Shown: in pieces, positions 45,383-54,376 of the stretch
How the letters are laid out: every line of letters begins with the position of its first letter
Numbering within the stretch: position 1 is the first letter of the stretch
From: Spartobacteria bacterium
Lineage (GTDB): Bacteria > Verrucomicrobiota > Verrucomicrobiia > Chthoniobacterales > UBA10450
Reading direction: 5' to 3'
DNA length: 64,000 bases
Assembly: GCA_003167555.1 (NCBI GenBank)
Contig: PMSN01000009.1
Location: forward strand, 248,001 to 312,000
Translations under genes and position numbers: made by a program
The notes under the pieces: model-generated
Told to the model about the DNA's origin: nothing
Seen by the model: the letters and a program-made list of their open reading frames with translations, nothing else
Databases searched by the model: none

Positions 45383-45903
45383 TACTTTTTCCCCGCCACC
45401 TTGATCGATTTCATGATGCCCTCGAGCGTGTCCAAAGCGCCAGCGGGCGCGTCGGCGTCGTAGTCGGCATAGACGATTCCGGCCTTACCTTCTCCCACGG
45501 AAAATATCCCGACCAGAAACCGCACCTTGGTGCCCGCGCGCTTATCCAGGCCGCTCCCTTTCACCGCGAAGAAATGGGTTCCGTTCTGGTCGATCTCGTC
45601 CACTTTTACGTCCGGGTCCACGCTCTTCATGGAATCCTTCAGAGTAGCGTCCAGATCTTTGGTGAGCGACTTCTCGTCCGAAGTCTTTACAATCCACGCG
45701 CTGAGGTAGGCGTGGTTATCGGGCGCTGTCGCTTCCACGCTTTCATCCGCGGCATCGGCCTTTGGATGCCAACCCTGAGGCACGTCGAAAGTATACGCAG
45801 GTTTCTCCGCGCTGGGGACTGACATCGTATCGGCGCGCACCGGCAAGGCGAGAGCGACAGCAGCGACCACAAACGTGAACTGAGCGATTTTTATGGTTTT
45901 CAT
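45382..45903 (-). CDS. Exported protein, DUF1795/PsbP-like by pattern
   Basis: 173 residues from ATG at 45901-45903 (MKTIKIAQ). Signal peptide to about residue 22 (LPVRADT). The mature part has PAYTFDVPQGWHPKADA near its start, the wording of PsbP/DUF1795-like domains, then alternating strands and helices, and a Lys-rich end. Upstream CAAGAAACAAAA is only weakly like a ribosome-binding site. A longer frame to 46092 crosses phrase repeats and is not protein-like. Similar in pattern to the outer domain of the gene at 11806-12696. Confidence 0.7.
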   Translation of the reverse strand: MKTIKIAQFTFVVAAVALALPVRADTMSVPSAEKPAYTFDVPQGWHPKADAADESVEATAPDNHAYLSAWIVKTSDEKSLTKDLDATLKDSMKSVDPDVKVDEIDQNGTHFFAVKGSGLDKRAGTKVRFLVGIFSVGEGKAGIVYADYDADAPAGALDTLEGIMKSIKVAGKK

Positions 45904-45998
45904 TTTTGTTTCTTGGGTCTGCCCGTCAGTCTGACTGCCCGCTCGACGCATCGCAAGAACTATCCGATCAACCCGTCCCTCGCTCGCCCCTCTCCCTC

Positions 45999-46202
45999 CC
46001 CGTTGGACGTTGGATATTCGGCGTTCGGCGTTTGCTTCCGCCCTCTGCTTCCATCGTGCTTCTCCGCCCCGTTTTGATTCGCAGCTTCCCATCTGCTCAC
46101 CGGCTGCCTCGCCGGCTCGACCGTCTACGTCGCTCGCTTTCCAGCGGCTCCGTTCTACTTCCTACTTTCTACTTTCTAATTTCTAATTTCTAATTTCTAT
46201 TC
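45999..46202 (+). repeat. Phrase-type repeat array D, with 104-base unit
   Basis: Words GTTGGACGTTGGATATTCGG, CGTTCGGCGTTTGCTTCCG and CTACTTCCTACTTTCTAC, ending in several TTTCTAATTTCTAA. The core 46067-46170 recurs at 54491-54594 with three mismatches. Fills the gap between two minus-strand genes. Confidence 0.7.
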
Positions 46203-46206
46203 CGCC

Positions 46207-47202
46207 CTAGCTCGCGCTCTCGAACGTCTTCATCTCAGCCGGAGTTAATTTGATCGCTCCAGCCGCGACGTTCTCTTCCACGTGCGCCACTGACGACGTG
46301 CCGGGGATCGGCAGCATCACCGGCGATCGAGCCAGCAGCCAGGCGATCGCGATCTGGTAGACAGTTGCGCCATGACTCTTCGCCGCGGCTTCAAGGGCAG
46401 CGCTCTTCAACGACCTGCCTCCACCCACCGGCGACCAGGGCATAAAGCCAAGCCCTTCCTTCTCGCAATAGACGAGCGCCTTCTCCCATTTCCGGTTATT
46501 GATGTTGTACTGGTTCTGCACGCTCACGATCGGAAGAACCTTGCGCGCTCGCGCAATCTCCTCCGGCCCCACCTCGGATAATCCCACATGGCGAATCTTC
46601 CCGGCGTCCTGCATTTTCTTGATCGCCCCGAGCGACTCTTCCATCGGCACCTTCGGATCCACCCGATGCAATTGGTAAAGATCGATCCGTTCCAGCCCGA
46701 GCCGCTTCAAGCTCTTCTCGACACATTGGGTAAGGTATTCCGGCCGGCCGTTCGGGATCCACTGACCGGGTCCGGGTCGGGTCAGGCCGCCTTTGGTCGC
46801 AATCACGAGACCTTTCGGATAAGGGTGAAGGGCTTCCGCGATAAGCAGCTCGCTCGTTTCCGGCCCGTAAGCGTCCGCCGTATCGATCAAATTCACGCCG
46901 AGGTCGACAGCTCGCCGCAAGACTTTGCGAGCCTCATCCCGGTCCGGCGGCCAACCCCAAATGCCCTCGCCCGTGATGCGCATCGCGCCAAACCCGAGCC
47001 GCTTCACCGCGAGATCGCCACCGAGCTTGAACATCGAATCAGCGCCTGCGTCCGTCGCCGCATTTGACGCGGTGCTAAAGATCACGCTTGAACCTCCCGC
47101 CAGAATTGCCGCACCGCTACCCAGCGCGGTCCCAAGAAATATCCGCCGCGAGATACCGCTCTCCCACCGGCGATGCTGTGTGTTTGCCGAAATTTCTTCC
47201 AT
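46207..47202 (-). CDS. Aldo/keto reductase with Tat signal
   Basis: 331 residues from ATG at 47200-47202. A twin-arginine signal (SRRIFLG, Arg19-Arg20, then AAILAGG) suggests export of the folded protein. The catalytic tetrad of the family is visible: Asp107 and Tyr112 in DTADAYG, Lys137 in ATKGG and His179 in YQLHR. The C-terminal IPGTSSVAHVEEN binds the NADPH phosphate region. It reduces aldehydes or ketones with NADPH; the substrate is unknown. Aldo/keto reductases with Tat signals are known but less common than cytosolic ones. Confidence 0.9.
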   Translation of the reverse strand: MEEISANTQHRRWESGISRRIFLGTALGSGAAILAGGSSVIFSTASNAATDAGADSMFKLGGDLAVKRLGFGAMRITGEGIWGWPPDRDEARKVLRRAVDLGVNLIDTADAYGPETSELLIAEALHPYPKGLVIATKGGLTRPGPGQWIPNGRPEYLTQCVEKSLKRLGLERIDLYQLHRVDPKVPMEESLGAIKKMQDAGKIRHVGLSEVGPEEIARARKVLPIVSVQNQYNINNRKWEKALVYCEKEGLGFMPWSPVGGGRSLKSAALEAAAKSHGATVYQIAIAWLLARSPVMLPIPGTSSVAHVEENVAAGAIKLTPAEMKTFESAS

Positions 47203-47279
47203 GCCGTGAAGAATAGCAGGTCGAAGCGCAATTCGCCAGCGCTTCGGAATCCGCCGTTGGACTGTCCGCCGCGCCAACT

Positions 47280-47425
<146 letters not shown>

Positions 47426-47429
47426 TTCT

Positions 47430-49262
47430 TCACAGCAGCCCGTACACTTCCACCACTGCTACTCCCGTCGTGTTGTTTACCCCACTAAGGATCGCCGTGT
47501 AATTACCCGGTGGGAGCGTCATCACGATCGCTGACTCCGCATCGTTCGTCGGCGGAATGGTGGTCGCGATGATCGCGGCCTCCTGCGCGCTCCGCCAGTT
47601 ATCGTTCGCCGCCACCGTTGCTCCGTTCACGTCGTGTAGTTCGAGCTTCGGGTCGAGCATGGGATTAGGCACATTCAACGATGGTCCGATGCCTCGCACG
47701 ATTACCGGCAGACTATCGGGCCCCTGCACGATGAAACCGCCGATCAAGACGTTGTCGCCAGTTTGCACCGCCGCGCGCGTGGAGATGTTGGCCAGTCGCG
47801 ACCCCACAGTCCGATCCAAATCGTACGCTTCCACCACCCCGATCCCGGTCGCGCCGCCGGCGCCTCTGACGATGGCGGTATAAGAGCCCGGAGCGAGCGA
47901 CGTCAAAATTGCGGACTCCTTCACATTCGTCGGCGCGACTCCCGTGGCCGTGATCTCCTGCGGGTTCGGCGCGCTTCCCCAGTCGTCGTTCGAGGTGATC
48001 AGCTGGTTTCCCGAGTACAATTCCAGAACCGGATCCGAGAGTTTTCCCGGAAGACTAAGTGACGGTCCGATCGCGCGGAAGATCACTCTCTTCAACTGCG
48101 ACCCAGTAACGATAAACCCGCCTATGAGCACGTTGTCTCCGGTCTGGACGACCGCGCGGGAGGAGATGTTCGCCAGGGTCACCGGTTGTGTCCCGAGGAA
48201 TTCACATGCGCCTATGTCCGCGGTATCGGGGCGGAGGTAGCCTCGTTGGTCCCGCGCAGTCGCCAGGGCGCTATTGCCCTTGTTATACGCGGGAGATGCG
48301 GAAGCAAAAATTGCCGCCGTGTCCGTCCCCCCGCCGTTGTCCTGCAAAGGAAGGAGAAGCGGATCGCGCGGGGAGGCGGCCGTGCCCACGATATCGTGGT
48401 TCACGTTATTGGTGAACCCGACGGTCGCATCCTGGATCCCAATCAAATTGTAACCACCGGAACCGAAACCGGGACCATACAGATCCACCCCAAGGAGTCC
48501 CGGGTTTATCGTGTTATTCGCAAGAATCGTGTTTGTGAGTTGGGTTGAAACGCCAGTTGTCCCGATGCCTCCGGCGCCAGCTTCTCCCACGTTACCGGTG
48601 ACGGTGCAGCTCTTGAGTGTCAGCATTCCGTCGTAATTGAATATGCCGCCGCTGCCACCGCCGCCGACTTGCCCGATTGTTACCTTGGAGGTATTCCCCG
48701 AGATCGTGCAGTTAGTTAAAGTGGCCGTCCCCTTATTTTGCAGGCCCCCGCCGCCGACGAGACTGATTTGATTGCCCGAAATCGTGCAGCCATTCATGAT
48801 CAGGATGGTATTCGTGCCCGTCAATATGCCGCCATCCGGGGCGTTCCCAGAGACCGCGGAATCGTTCATCGTCAGCGATCCGGGACCCGTGAGAGTAATA
48901 CCCAGCTTGCCCGGACCCACTGTCAGGCCGCTGATGGTTACATTCCCAGACGTAATGGAGAAGATGGAAGCACCCGCGAATCCAGTTACCTTAAGCTTTC
49001 TCGCGCCCGGTCCTGTAATGACCAGATTCTTGTTAATGGTGAGAGGACCCGAGGTAAGCGTGACCGCTCCGGTCACGCTGAAGAAGATCGTGTCGTTGGC
49101 GGCCGAATCCGCGATCGCCTGGCGCAACGAGCCCGCCCCGCTGTCGCCATTCTGACTCACCGTGCGGGTTGTGCTGTAGGCGTTGCCGGTGAGAAAAATC
49201 AAAGCGACCGCGGTGAATCCGCAGATCGAGAATCTGAGTTGGCGAGAGAATGGATTATTCAT
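47430..49262 (-). CDS. Beta-helix surface protein with tandem C-terminal module (downstream paralog)
   Basis: 610 residues from ATG at 49260-49262. Signal peptide (FSICGFTAVALIFLTGNAYS) then TVSQNGDSGAGSLRQAIADS, the SLRxA opening of polymorphic outer-membrane-protein-like beta-helix domains, and repeats such as NGCTISGNQ and LTNCTISGNTS. Choice-of-anchor-Q-like wording (GTDTAAIFASASPAYNKG) ends the passenger near residue 355, and the tandem module fills about 365-610. It starts 25 bases after the stop of its upstream paralog, so the two form an operon. Confidence 0.88.
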   Translation of the reverse strand: MNNPFSRQLRFSICGFTAVALIFLTGNAYSTTRTVSQNGDSGAGSLRQAIADSAANDTIFFSVTGAVTLTSGPLTINKNLVITGPGARKLKVTGFAGASIFSITSGNVTISGLTVGPGKLGITLTGPGSLTMNDSAVSGNAPDGGILTGTNTILIMNGCTISGNQISLVGGGGLQNKGTATLTNCTISGNTSKVTIGQVGGGGSGGIFNYDGMLTLKSCTVTGNVGEAGAGGIGTTGVSTQLTNTILANNTINPGLLGVDLYGPGFGSGGYNLIGIQDATVGFTNNVNHDIVGTAASPRDPLLLPLQDNGGGTDTAAIFASASPAYNKGNSALATARDQRGYLRPDTADIGACEFLGTQPVTLANISSRAVVQTGDNVLIGGFIVTGSQLKRVIFRAIGPSLSLPGKLSDPVLELYSGNQLITSNDDWGSAPNPQEITATGVAPTNVKESAILTSLAPGSYTAIVRGAGGATGIGVVEAYDLDRTVGSRLANISTRAAVQTGDNVLIGGFIVQGPDSLPVIVRGIGPSLNVPNPMLDPKLELHDVNGATVAANDNWRSAQEAAIIATTIPPTNDAESAIVMTLPPGNYTAILSGVNNTTGVAVVEVYGLL

Positions 49263-49286
49263 GTGAAGTGGAAACCGGACGCGCAT

Positions 49287-51110
49287 CTACAGTAGCCCGT
49301 ACACTTCCACGACTGCAACTCCCGTCGTGTTGTTTACCCCACTAAGGATCGCCGTGTAATTACCCGGTGGGAGCGTCATCACGATCGCTGACTCCGCATC
49401 GTTCGTCGGCGGAATGGTGGTCGCGATGATTGCCGCCTCCTGGGTGGTGCGCCAATTGTCGTTCGTTGCCAGCGTCGCCCCGTTCACGTCGTGCAGCTCG
49501 AGCTTCGGGTCGAGCATGGGATTAGGCACATTCAACGATGGCCCGATGCCTCGCACGATTACCGGCAGACTATCGGGCCCAAGCACGATGAAACCGCCGA
49601 TCAAGACGTTGTCGCCAGTTTGCACCGCCGCGCGCGTGGAGATGTTGGCCAGCCGCGAGCCTACTGTCCGATCCAAATCGTACGCTTCCACTACGCCGAT
49701 CCCGGTCGCTCCATTGAAGCCTCGGACGAGGGCGGTATAGGCTCCCGGAGCGAGCGACATCAGAATCGCCGACTCCCGGGCATTTGTCGGTGCGACGCCG
49801 GTGCCCATGATCTCCTGTGCGTTGGATGCAGTCCCCCAGTCGTCGTTCGACGTCACCAACTGGTTCCCCGAGTACAGTTCCAGAATCGGATCCGAGAGTT
49901 TCCCCGCAAGATTGAGTGATGGTCCGATCGCGCGGAGGATTGCCCTTTTCAGCTGTGTCCCAGTAACGATAAACCCGCCGATGAGCACGTTGTCTCCGGT
50001 CTGGACGACAGCGCGGGAAGAGATATTCGCCAGGGTCACAGGTTGGATCGCCTCAAATTCGCACGCGCCTATGTCCGCCGCATCCTGGCGGATAAAGCCC
50101 CGTTGATCCCGCGCCGGCGCGGTGAGGGGATTAGCGGCGTTAAAAGCCGGCGATGCGGATGCAAAAATTGCCGCCGTGTCAGTTCCTCCACCGTTATCCT
50201 GCAAGGGAAGAAGAAGTGCATCGCGCGGTGAGGCGGCCGTGCCGACGATATCGTGGTTCACATTGTTGGTGAACCCGGTGCTGCTACTGTCCTTGATCGC
50301 AATCAAATTGTAGCCTTTGGAAACAAAATCGCCTACGCAATCAGGTCCAGTGGGCGCAGTGTTGCTCGACACAATCGTATTTCCGAGTTGGACGGTCGTG
50401 CCACCATTCAGGGCGATTCCGCCGCCGAGTTCCGCTGCTGTGTTGCCGGTGACCGTACAGCTGTTCAGCGTCAAAACGCCGCCACTGTTGAAGAGGCCAC
50501 CGCCCGCCCCACCGAGAGTCCCGTTCGGGGTTACTACATGGTTGCAGGTATTTCCCGAGATGGTGCAGTTGCTCAAGGTGGAGGTTCCCGCATTCAGCAG
50601 ACCGGTGCCATCTTGACCACTGGTCGTATTGCCGGAAATCGTGCAGCCATTCATGCTCAAGATGGCTCCCGCGCTCACGGAGATGGCGCCTCCGGTGGTT
50701 CCCGAGACGGCGCAATTGTTAGCCGTGAGTGTCCCTCCTTCCACGAAAATGCCGGAAATGCCCGGACCAATCTTGAAGGAGTTGAACGTTACATTTCCGG
50801 CGGTCATATGGATAATGGGAGCCACCGATCCAGTCACAGTAAGCATCCTCGCGCCCGGTCCGCTTATGGTGATATTCTTGCCAATAATGAGGGACGAAGT
50901 GAGCGTGATCGCGCCGCTCACGCTAAAATTGATCGTATCGCCGTTGGCCGAATCCGCGATCGCCTGGCGCAACGAGCCCGCCCCGCTGTCGCCATTCTGA
51001 CTCACGGTGCGGGTCGTGCCGTAGGCGTTGCCGGTGAGAAAAATCAAAGCGACCGCGGCGAATCCGCAGATCGAGAATCTGAGTTGGCGAGAGAATGGAA
51101 TAGTATTCAT
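49287..51110 (-). CDS. Beta-helix surface protein with tandem C-terminal module (upstream paralog)
   Basis: 607 residues, paralog of the next gene downstream. N-terminal 50 residues and C-terminal module (about 362-607) are nearly identical to the downstream copy in protein and mostly in DNA, while the beta-helix middle (SMNGCTISGNTTSGQDGTGL) has diverged. Signal peptide at the N-terminus, exported. Start ATG at 51108-51110, without a clear ribosome-binding site, as in the paralog. Confidence 0.88.
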   Translation of the reverse strand: MNTIPFSRQLRFSICGFAAVALIFLTGNAYGTTRTVSQNGDSGAGSLRQAIADSANGDTINFSVSGAITLTSSLIIGKNITISGPGARMLTVTGSVAPIIHMTAGNVTFNSFKIGPGISGIFVEGGTLTANNCAVSGTTGGAISVSAGAILSMNGCTISGNTTSGQDGTGLLNAGTSTLSNCTISGNTCNHVVTPNGTLGGAGGGLFNSGGVLTLNSCTVTGNTAAELGGGIALNGGTTVQLGNTIVSSNTAPTGPDCVGDFVSKGYNLIAIKDSSSTGFTNNVNHDIVGTAASPRDALLLPLQDNGGGTDTAAIFASASPAFNAANPLTAPARDQRGFIRQDAADIGACEFEAIQPVTLANISSRAVVQTGDNVLIGGFIVTGTQLKRAILRAIGPSLNLAGKLSDPILELYSGNQLVTSNDDWGTASNAQEIMGTGVAPTNARESAILMSLAPGAYTALVRGFNGATGIGVVEAYDLDRTVGSRLANISTRAAVQTGDNVLIGGFIVLGPDSLPVIVRGIGPSLNVPNPMLDPKLELHDVNGATLATNDNWRTTQEAAIIATTIPPTNDAESAIVMTLPPGNYTAILSGVNNTTGVAVVEVYGLL

Positions 51111-51294
51111 CGTGGAAGTGGAAGCCGGACGCGAGAAACCTGCGGATCGAGCCGCCGATGCTTGAGAGTGAGTCGCCTTTCGTCAACGAAATTCGTCCCT
51201 TCCCTGGCACGCCGGAGCCTTCGCGAAGGCGGCTACTTTTTACTTTCAGACTCGTTGACACAGCTCTTTGCCCTTCCCGACACGAATCAGAGGC

Positions 51295-51576
51295 ATGGTT
51301 AAGAAAATACTGCTACTCGTGGCGGTTGCCGCTACGAGTCTTGCTTTCGGGCCCGCCGTTCAGGCGGAGGGAATTCGCATCGAAATTGGCGACAAGCCAT
51401 TCTACAGCCATGGCCCGCGCTATTGGGAGGGCGACTATGAAATGACCTGGGTTCCAGGCCACATGGGAGAGGGGCACCATTGGATCCACGGCCATTACGT
51501 CCGCGGGCAACACCGTCGTCACGATAATAAGCGCAATGATCACAATGACGATCATCACAACGACGACCGCCATTAA
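51295..51576 (+). CDS. Small exported His/Asp-rich protein
   Basis: 93 residues from ATG at 51295, with AGAGG just upstream. Signal peptide MVKKILLLVAVAATSLAFGP, cleaved near VQAEG. The mature part is short: YSHGPRYWEGDYEMTWVPGH, then GHHWIHGHYVRGQHRRH and a tail of His, Asp and Asn. The His cluster could bind Ni, Zn or Cu; this is inference. Similar 'HGHYVRG' wording is common in exported YXWGXW-type small proteins. Confidence 0.75.
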   Translation: MVKKILLLVAVAATSLAFGPAVQAEGIRIEIGDKPFYSHGPRYWEGDYEMTWVPGHMGEGHHWIHGHYVRGQHRRHDNKRNDHNDDHHNDDRH

Positions 51577-51600
51577 ACCGGCGATAGCGTAGTCTCTGGA

Positions 51601-51629
51601 AACGCCGGCCTGCGGGCCGGCGTTTTCCT
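51601..51629 (+). terminator. Intrinsic terminator
   Basis: Perfect 10-base stem AACGCCGGCC/GGCCGGCGTT with loop TGCG followed by TTCCTT, 25 bases after the stop of the His-rich protein gene. Confidence 0.75.
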
Positions 51630-51631
51630 TT

Positions 51632-51957
51632 CCGTCATTCGCCTGCCACGCCTTCGCCTCGCGCGAAGGCGGGTCTCCCCCGCTCTGTCTTCGCTCCCCC
51701 ATTCGCTAAAACCTGTCCTGAGCGTAGCCGAATGGATCGCTCACTCACCGGCTTCCCAGCTCGGCGTGTTCTACTTTGGTCACTCGCGCTCCCGCGCTCG
51801 CGCCAGCTACCCTCGCTGCATTGCCGCCTACCCGCTCGGTCCCCGCCCGCGCGTGTTCTCCCATTCGGCGTTAGGCGTTGGGCGTTCGGCAGCCTGCCCT
51901 GAGCGAAGTCGAATGGGTTCGGCGTTTTCTTCCATCCCTTTTGCCGTAGCGTGTCTC
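51632..51957 (+). repeat. Phrase-type repeat array F
   Basis: Contains CGCCTGCCACGCCTTCGCC, CTGTCCTGAGCGTAGCCGAA, an 82-base unit (51777-51858), GGCGTTAGGCGTTGGGCG and CCTGCCCTGAGCGAAGTCG. No gene seen in it. The array runs up to the thioesterase start at 51958. Confidence 0.65.
51777..51858 (+). repeat. 82-base direct repeat, left copy
   Basis: Begins TGGTCACTCGCGCTCCCGCG and ends CCCGCGCGTGTTC. Two mismatches to 52396-52477. The pair encloses the thioesterase gene, with copies 619 bases apart. Confidence 0.75.
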
Positions 51958-52371
51958 GTGACCAAGCCCGCGCCGCATCCGTTCGAGATCACCGTCACCG
52001 TTGCGCCGGCCGATATCGACCAGCAGAACCACGTCAATAACACTGTCTACCTCCGCTGGGTTCAGGAAGTCGCGACCGCGCACTGGGACGCGACCGCTCC
52101 AGCGACCATGCGCGACGCGATCGGTTGGGTCGTCTTGCGCCACGAGATCGATTACAAAACGCCCGCGTGTCTCGGGGACGAAATCGTGCTCCGCACCTGG
52201 GTAGGCGAAGCCACGCGAATTACATTCGAGCGTTTCACAGAAGTGCGAAAGCTTTCGCCCAGAGGTCAGACGCTGCTTGCCGCAGCTCGCACAATATGGG
52301 TTCCGATTAATCCCGAGACCGGAAAGCCCACCCGTGTCCCGCCCGAAGTTCGCTCTCGCTTCTCCGTGTAA
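51958..52371 (+). CDS. Acyl-CoA thioesterase, 4HBT hot-dog fold
   Basis: 137 residues from GTG at 51958; the open frame continues upstream only through repeat DNA. Hot-dog fold thioesterase of the YbgC/4HBT type: ADIDQQNHVNNTVYLRWVQE with Asp21 as likely catalytic residue, then the second strand pair WVVLRHEIDYKTPACLGDEI. It hydrolyses acyl-CoA or acyl-ACP in the cytosol; the acyl chain is unknown. The gene sits alone between two phrase-repeat arrays that share an 82-base unit, and has no clear ribosome-binding site. Confidence 0.85.
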   Translation: MTKPAPHPFEITVTVAPADIDQQNHVNNTVYLRWVQEVATAHWDATAPATMRDAIGWVVLRHEIDYKTPACLGDEIVLRTWVGEATRITFERFTEVRKLSPRGQTLLAAARTIWVPINPETGKPTRVPPEVRSRFSV

Positions 52372-52384
52372 TCGCCTTCCGCCC

Positions 52385-52660
52385 TTGCTCTGCATTGGTC
52401 ACTCACGCGCCCGCGCTCGCGCCAGCTACCCTCGCTGCATTGCCGCCTACCCGCTCGGTCCCCGCCCGCGCGTGTTCGATATTCGGCGTTGGACGTTCGG
52501 CGTTTGCTTCCGGCCCCCGCCCTCTGCCCTCCGTCCTTCCCCATTGGGCGTTCGGCGTTCTCTTCTCCCGTCCGCCTCGCCCCCGTCTTCTACTTCCTAC
52601 TTTCTACTTCCTACTTTTCAGAGTCCTCTGCCCTCCGCCCTCTGCCGTCCAAAAGTCCTA
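52385..52660 (+). repeat. Phrase-type repeat array G
   Basis: Begins with the second 82-base copy (52396-52477), then GTTGGACGTTCGGCGTTTGC, CCTCTGCCCTCCGTCC, TTCTACTTCCTACTTTCTAC and CCTCTGCCCTCCGCCCTCTG. Between convergent thioesterase and phospholipase D-like genes; no gene seen in it. Confidence 0.65.
52396..52477 (+). repeat. 82-base direct repeat, right copy
   Basis: Two mismatches to 51777-51858, same orientation, at the other side of the thioesterase gene. Confidence 0.75.
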
Positions 52661-52665
52661 CCGGA

Positions 52666-53958
52666 TCACAGCTGCGGCGCGACCACACTCGCCGCCTCCT
52701 GCAACGGATGCGTAAAGCCGAGCTGCCCGGTTTCATCCAGCGTGATCTCGCGCGAATGTTTCTTGTCCAGCTCGAACAATCGCGCCTGCTGCGAGGCGAA
52801 GCCTGGGCTTAGCACGTTCATATTTGCCTCGTCATTCAAGCGGATCGACCGCAAATCGAAATTGCCCGACCCGACCGATACAAACGCGCCGTCCACAATC
52901 ATGAGCTTCACGTGCACCATCGCCGGTTGATACTCGTAGATCCTTATCCCCGCCTTCAGTAACTCCGGCCAATGTTTTCGTGAGGCCGCGCGCACCAGCT
53001 TCTCGTCGATGTGTTCGCCCGGCACTACGATCTCCACCTTCGCACCGCGCCTTGCCGCCGCCACGAGTTCCTTTCGCATCAGATCGTCCGGCAAAAAGTA
53101 GGCATTCTCTAGCAGCAAACTGTGTTGCGCCGATGCGATCGCGAGCAGGTACATCAAATGAATGTCCATGTCCCCCTGCCGCGGCGAGCTTTTGAAAGCT
53201 TGCGCCATATAAGGACCCGTGGCCATCAGCGCCGGGAAATAGTCCTGCCCGTGCAGCACTTCGCCACGCGTCTTCAGCCAGTTATCCATGAACACCGCCT
53301 GGAGCTGCGCCACCACCGGCCCCGTCACCTTGTAATGATTATCCCGCCAGTGCGCCGGCGATTCGCCATTGCCCAGCCATTCATCCGCGATTCCCACCCC
53401 GCCTACGAACCCCGTCTTCCCGTCGATAATCAGCAGCTTGCGATGGCTGCGGTTATTGAAACGCCGCGGATCCAGCCACACGATCGAGTGATACTTCACC
53501 ACCTCCGCGCCCGCGCCGCGGAGAAGCTCCAGGTTCTCCAGCCCCATTTTGCTCGTCCCCTGCGCATCCAGGATCACGTTCACCTTCACGCCGGCCCGGG
53601 CGCGTTCCGCCAGCGCCTCGGCGAATTGCTTCGCGATCTCGCCGTCCCAAAAAATGTAAGTCTCGAAATCGATCGACCGCCGTGCGGCCCGAATCGCGCC
53701 CAGCATCGCCGGGAAAATTTCGCGCCCATTCACCAGCGTCGTGATGTTATTGCCCGCCACAAAACTCCCTCCCAGGAGCGATCCCACCGACTGGCGGAAC
53801 TCCGGCGACGCCGCCGAGTAGAGCGGCGCTACTTCCTGGCTCACCTTCTTGCCTTCCTGCATCGTGCAACCGCCCAGAAACACGGCGAACGCCAGGAGAC
53901 CCGTCTGGCGGCGGGTAAAGATCCGCGCGCCCGTGCCGGTCGAGATCAGATTCGCCAT
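52666..53958 (-). CDS. Phospholipase D/cardiolipin synthase-like lipoprotein
   Basis: 430 residues from ATG at 53956-53958 with GGAG upstream. Lipobox FLGGC at Cys31 implies a lipoprotein. Two HKD motifs define the family: HRKLLIID (His172, Lys174, Asp179) and HVKLMIVD (His349, Lys351, Asp356), each followed by Gly-rich GFVGGVG or FVSVGSGNFD. Cardiolipin synthase and other phosphatidyl-transfer or nuclease roles are possible; bacterial cardiolipin synthases usually carry N-terminal helices rather than a lipobox. The DUF5329-like gene lies 16 bases upstream in the same operon. Confidence 0.86.
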   Translation of the reverse strand: MANLISTGTGARIFTRRQTGLLAFAVFLGGCTMQEGKKVSQEVAPLYSAASPEFRQSVGSLLGGSFVAGNNITTLVNGREIFPAMLGAIRAARRSIDFETYIFWDGEIAKQFAEALAERARAGVKVNVILDAQGTSKMGLENLELLRGAGAEVVKYHSIVWLDPRRFNNRSHRKLLIIDGKTGFVGGVGIADEWLGNGESPAHWRDNHYKVTGPVVAQLQAVFMDNWLKTRGEVLHGQDYFPALMATGPYMAQAFKSSPRQGDMDIHLMYLLAIASAQHSLLLENAYFLPDDLMRKELVAAARRGAKVEIVVPGEHIDEKLVRAASRKHWPELLKAGIRIYEYQPAMVHVKLMIVDGAFVSVGSGNFDLRSIRLNDEANMNVLSPGFASQQARLFELDKKHSREITLDETGQLGFTHPLQEAASVVAPQL

Positions 53959-53974
53959 TTGCAAACTCCGGCAG

Positions 53975-54376
53975 CTACTCGTGGGCCGGCGCGCGCTTCT
54001 GGCGATCGAATTCACGGAGCAACCCCGCGAAGAACGCCGCCGAGTCCATCGTCGTGCCATCCGCCCGACGGATCGAATATTTCCGGTGGGTCAGCGAAGA
54101 TTCCGAAGCGCAAGATTTCACAAAATCCTCCGCCGTCTTCACGCGTTCGCCGAGATAATTCAGCTTCATCCGCAGATGTGCGGCCGCGGCGCCGCCGTCG
54201 TGTTCAGAACCGTTCCGGACAAACGTAATCCCTTTCGAGGACTCGACCGATTGTATCAGGAAATCGATCCGCTGCTGTTCCCGCGCCTCGCGAGCCAGGA
54301 CGAGTGGGGGAAGAAGTGCCAGGGCCAGGACGATACTGGTCAGGATAGCTTTCAAGGCGGGACCATACCGCAGCAT
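53975..54376 (-). CDS. DUF5329-like small exported protein
   Basis: 133 residues, start ATG at 54374-54376. Signal peptide to about residue 28 (LLPPLVLAREA). The mature part matches the DUF5329 pattern: EQQRIDFLIQSVESSKGITF, RNGSEHDGGAAAAHLRMKL and VKTAEDFVKSCASESSLTHR. Proteins of this family are often beside phospholipase D/cardiolipin synthase genes, as here. The Cys usually found after VE-S is replaced by Lys-Gly (SSKGITF). Function unknown; possibly a periplasmic partner of the lipoprotein. Confidence 0.75.
   Translation of the reverse strand: MLRYGPALKAILTSIVLALALLPPLVLAREAREQQRIDFLIQSVESSKGITFVRNGSEHDGGAAAAHLRMKLNYLGERVKTAEDFVKSCASESSLTHRKYSIRRADGTTMDSAAFFAGLLREFDRQKRAPAHE

Noticed and set aside
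53122-54228. Plus-strand open frame of 368 codons over the phospholipase D-like gene
   Set aside because: It is antisense to two well-supported genes with HKD and DUF5329 motifs, and its translation is Arg/His/Pro-rich without family features.
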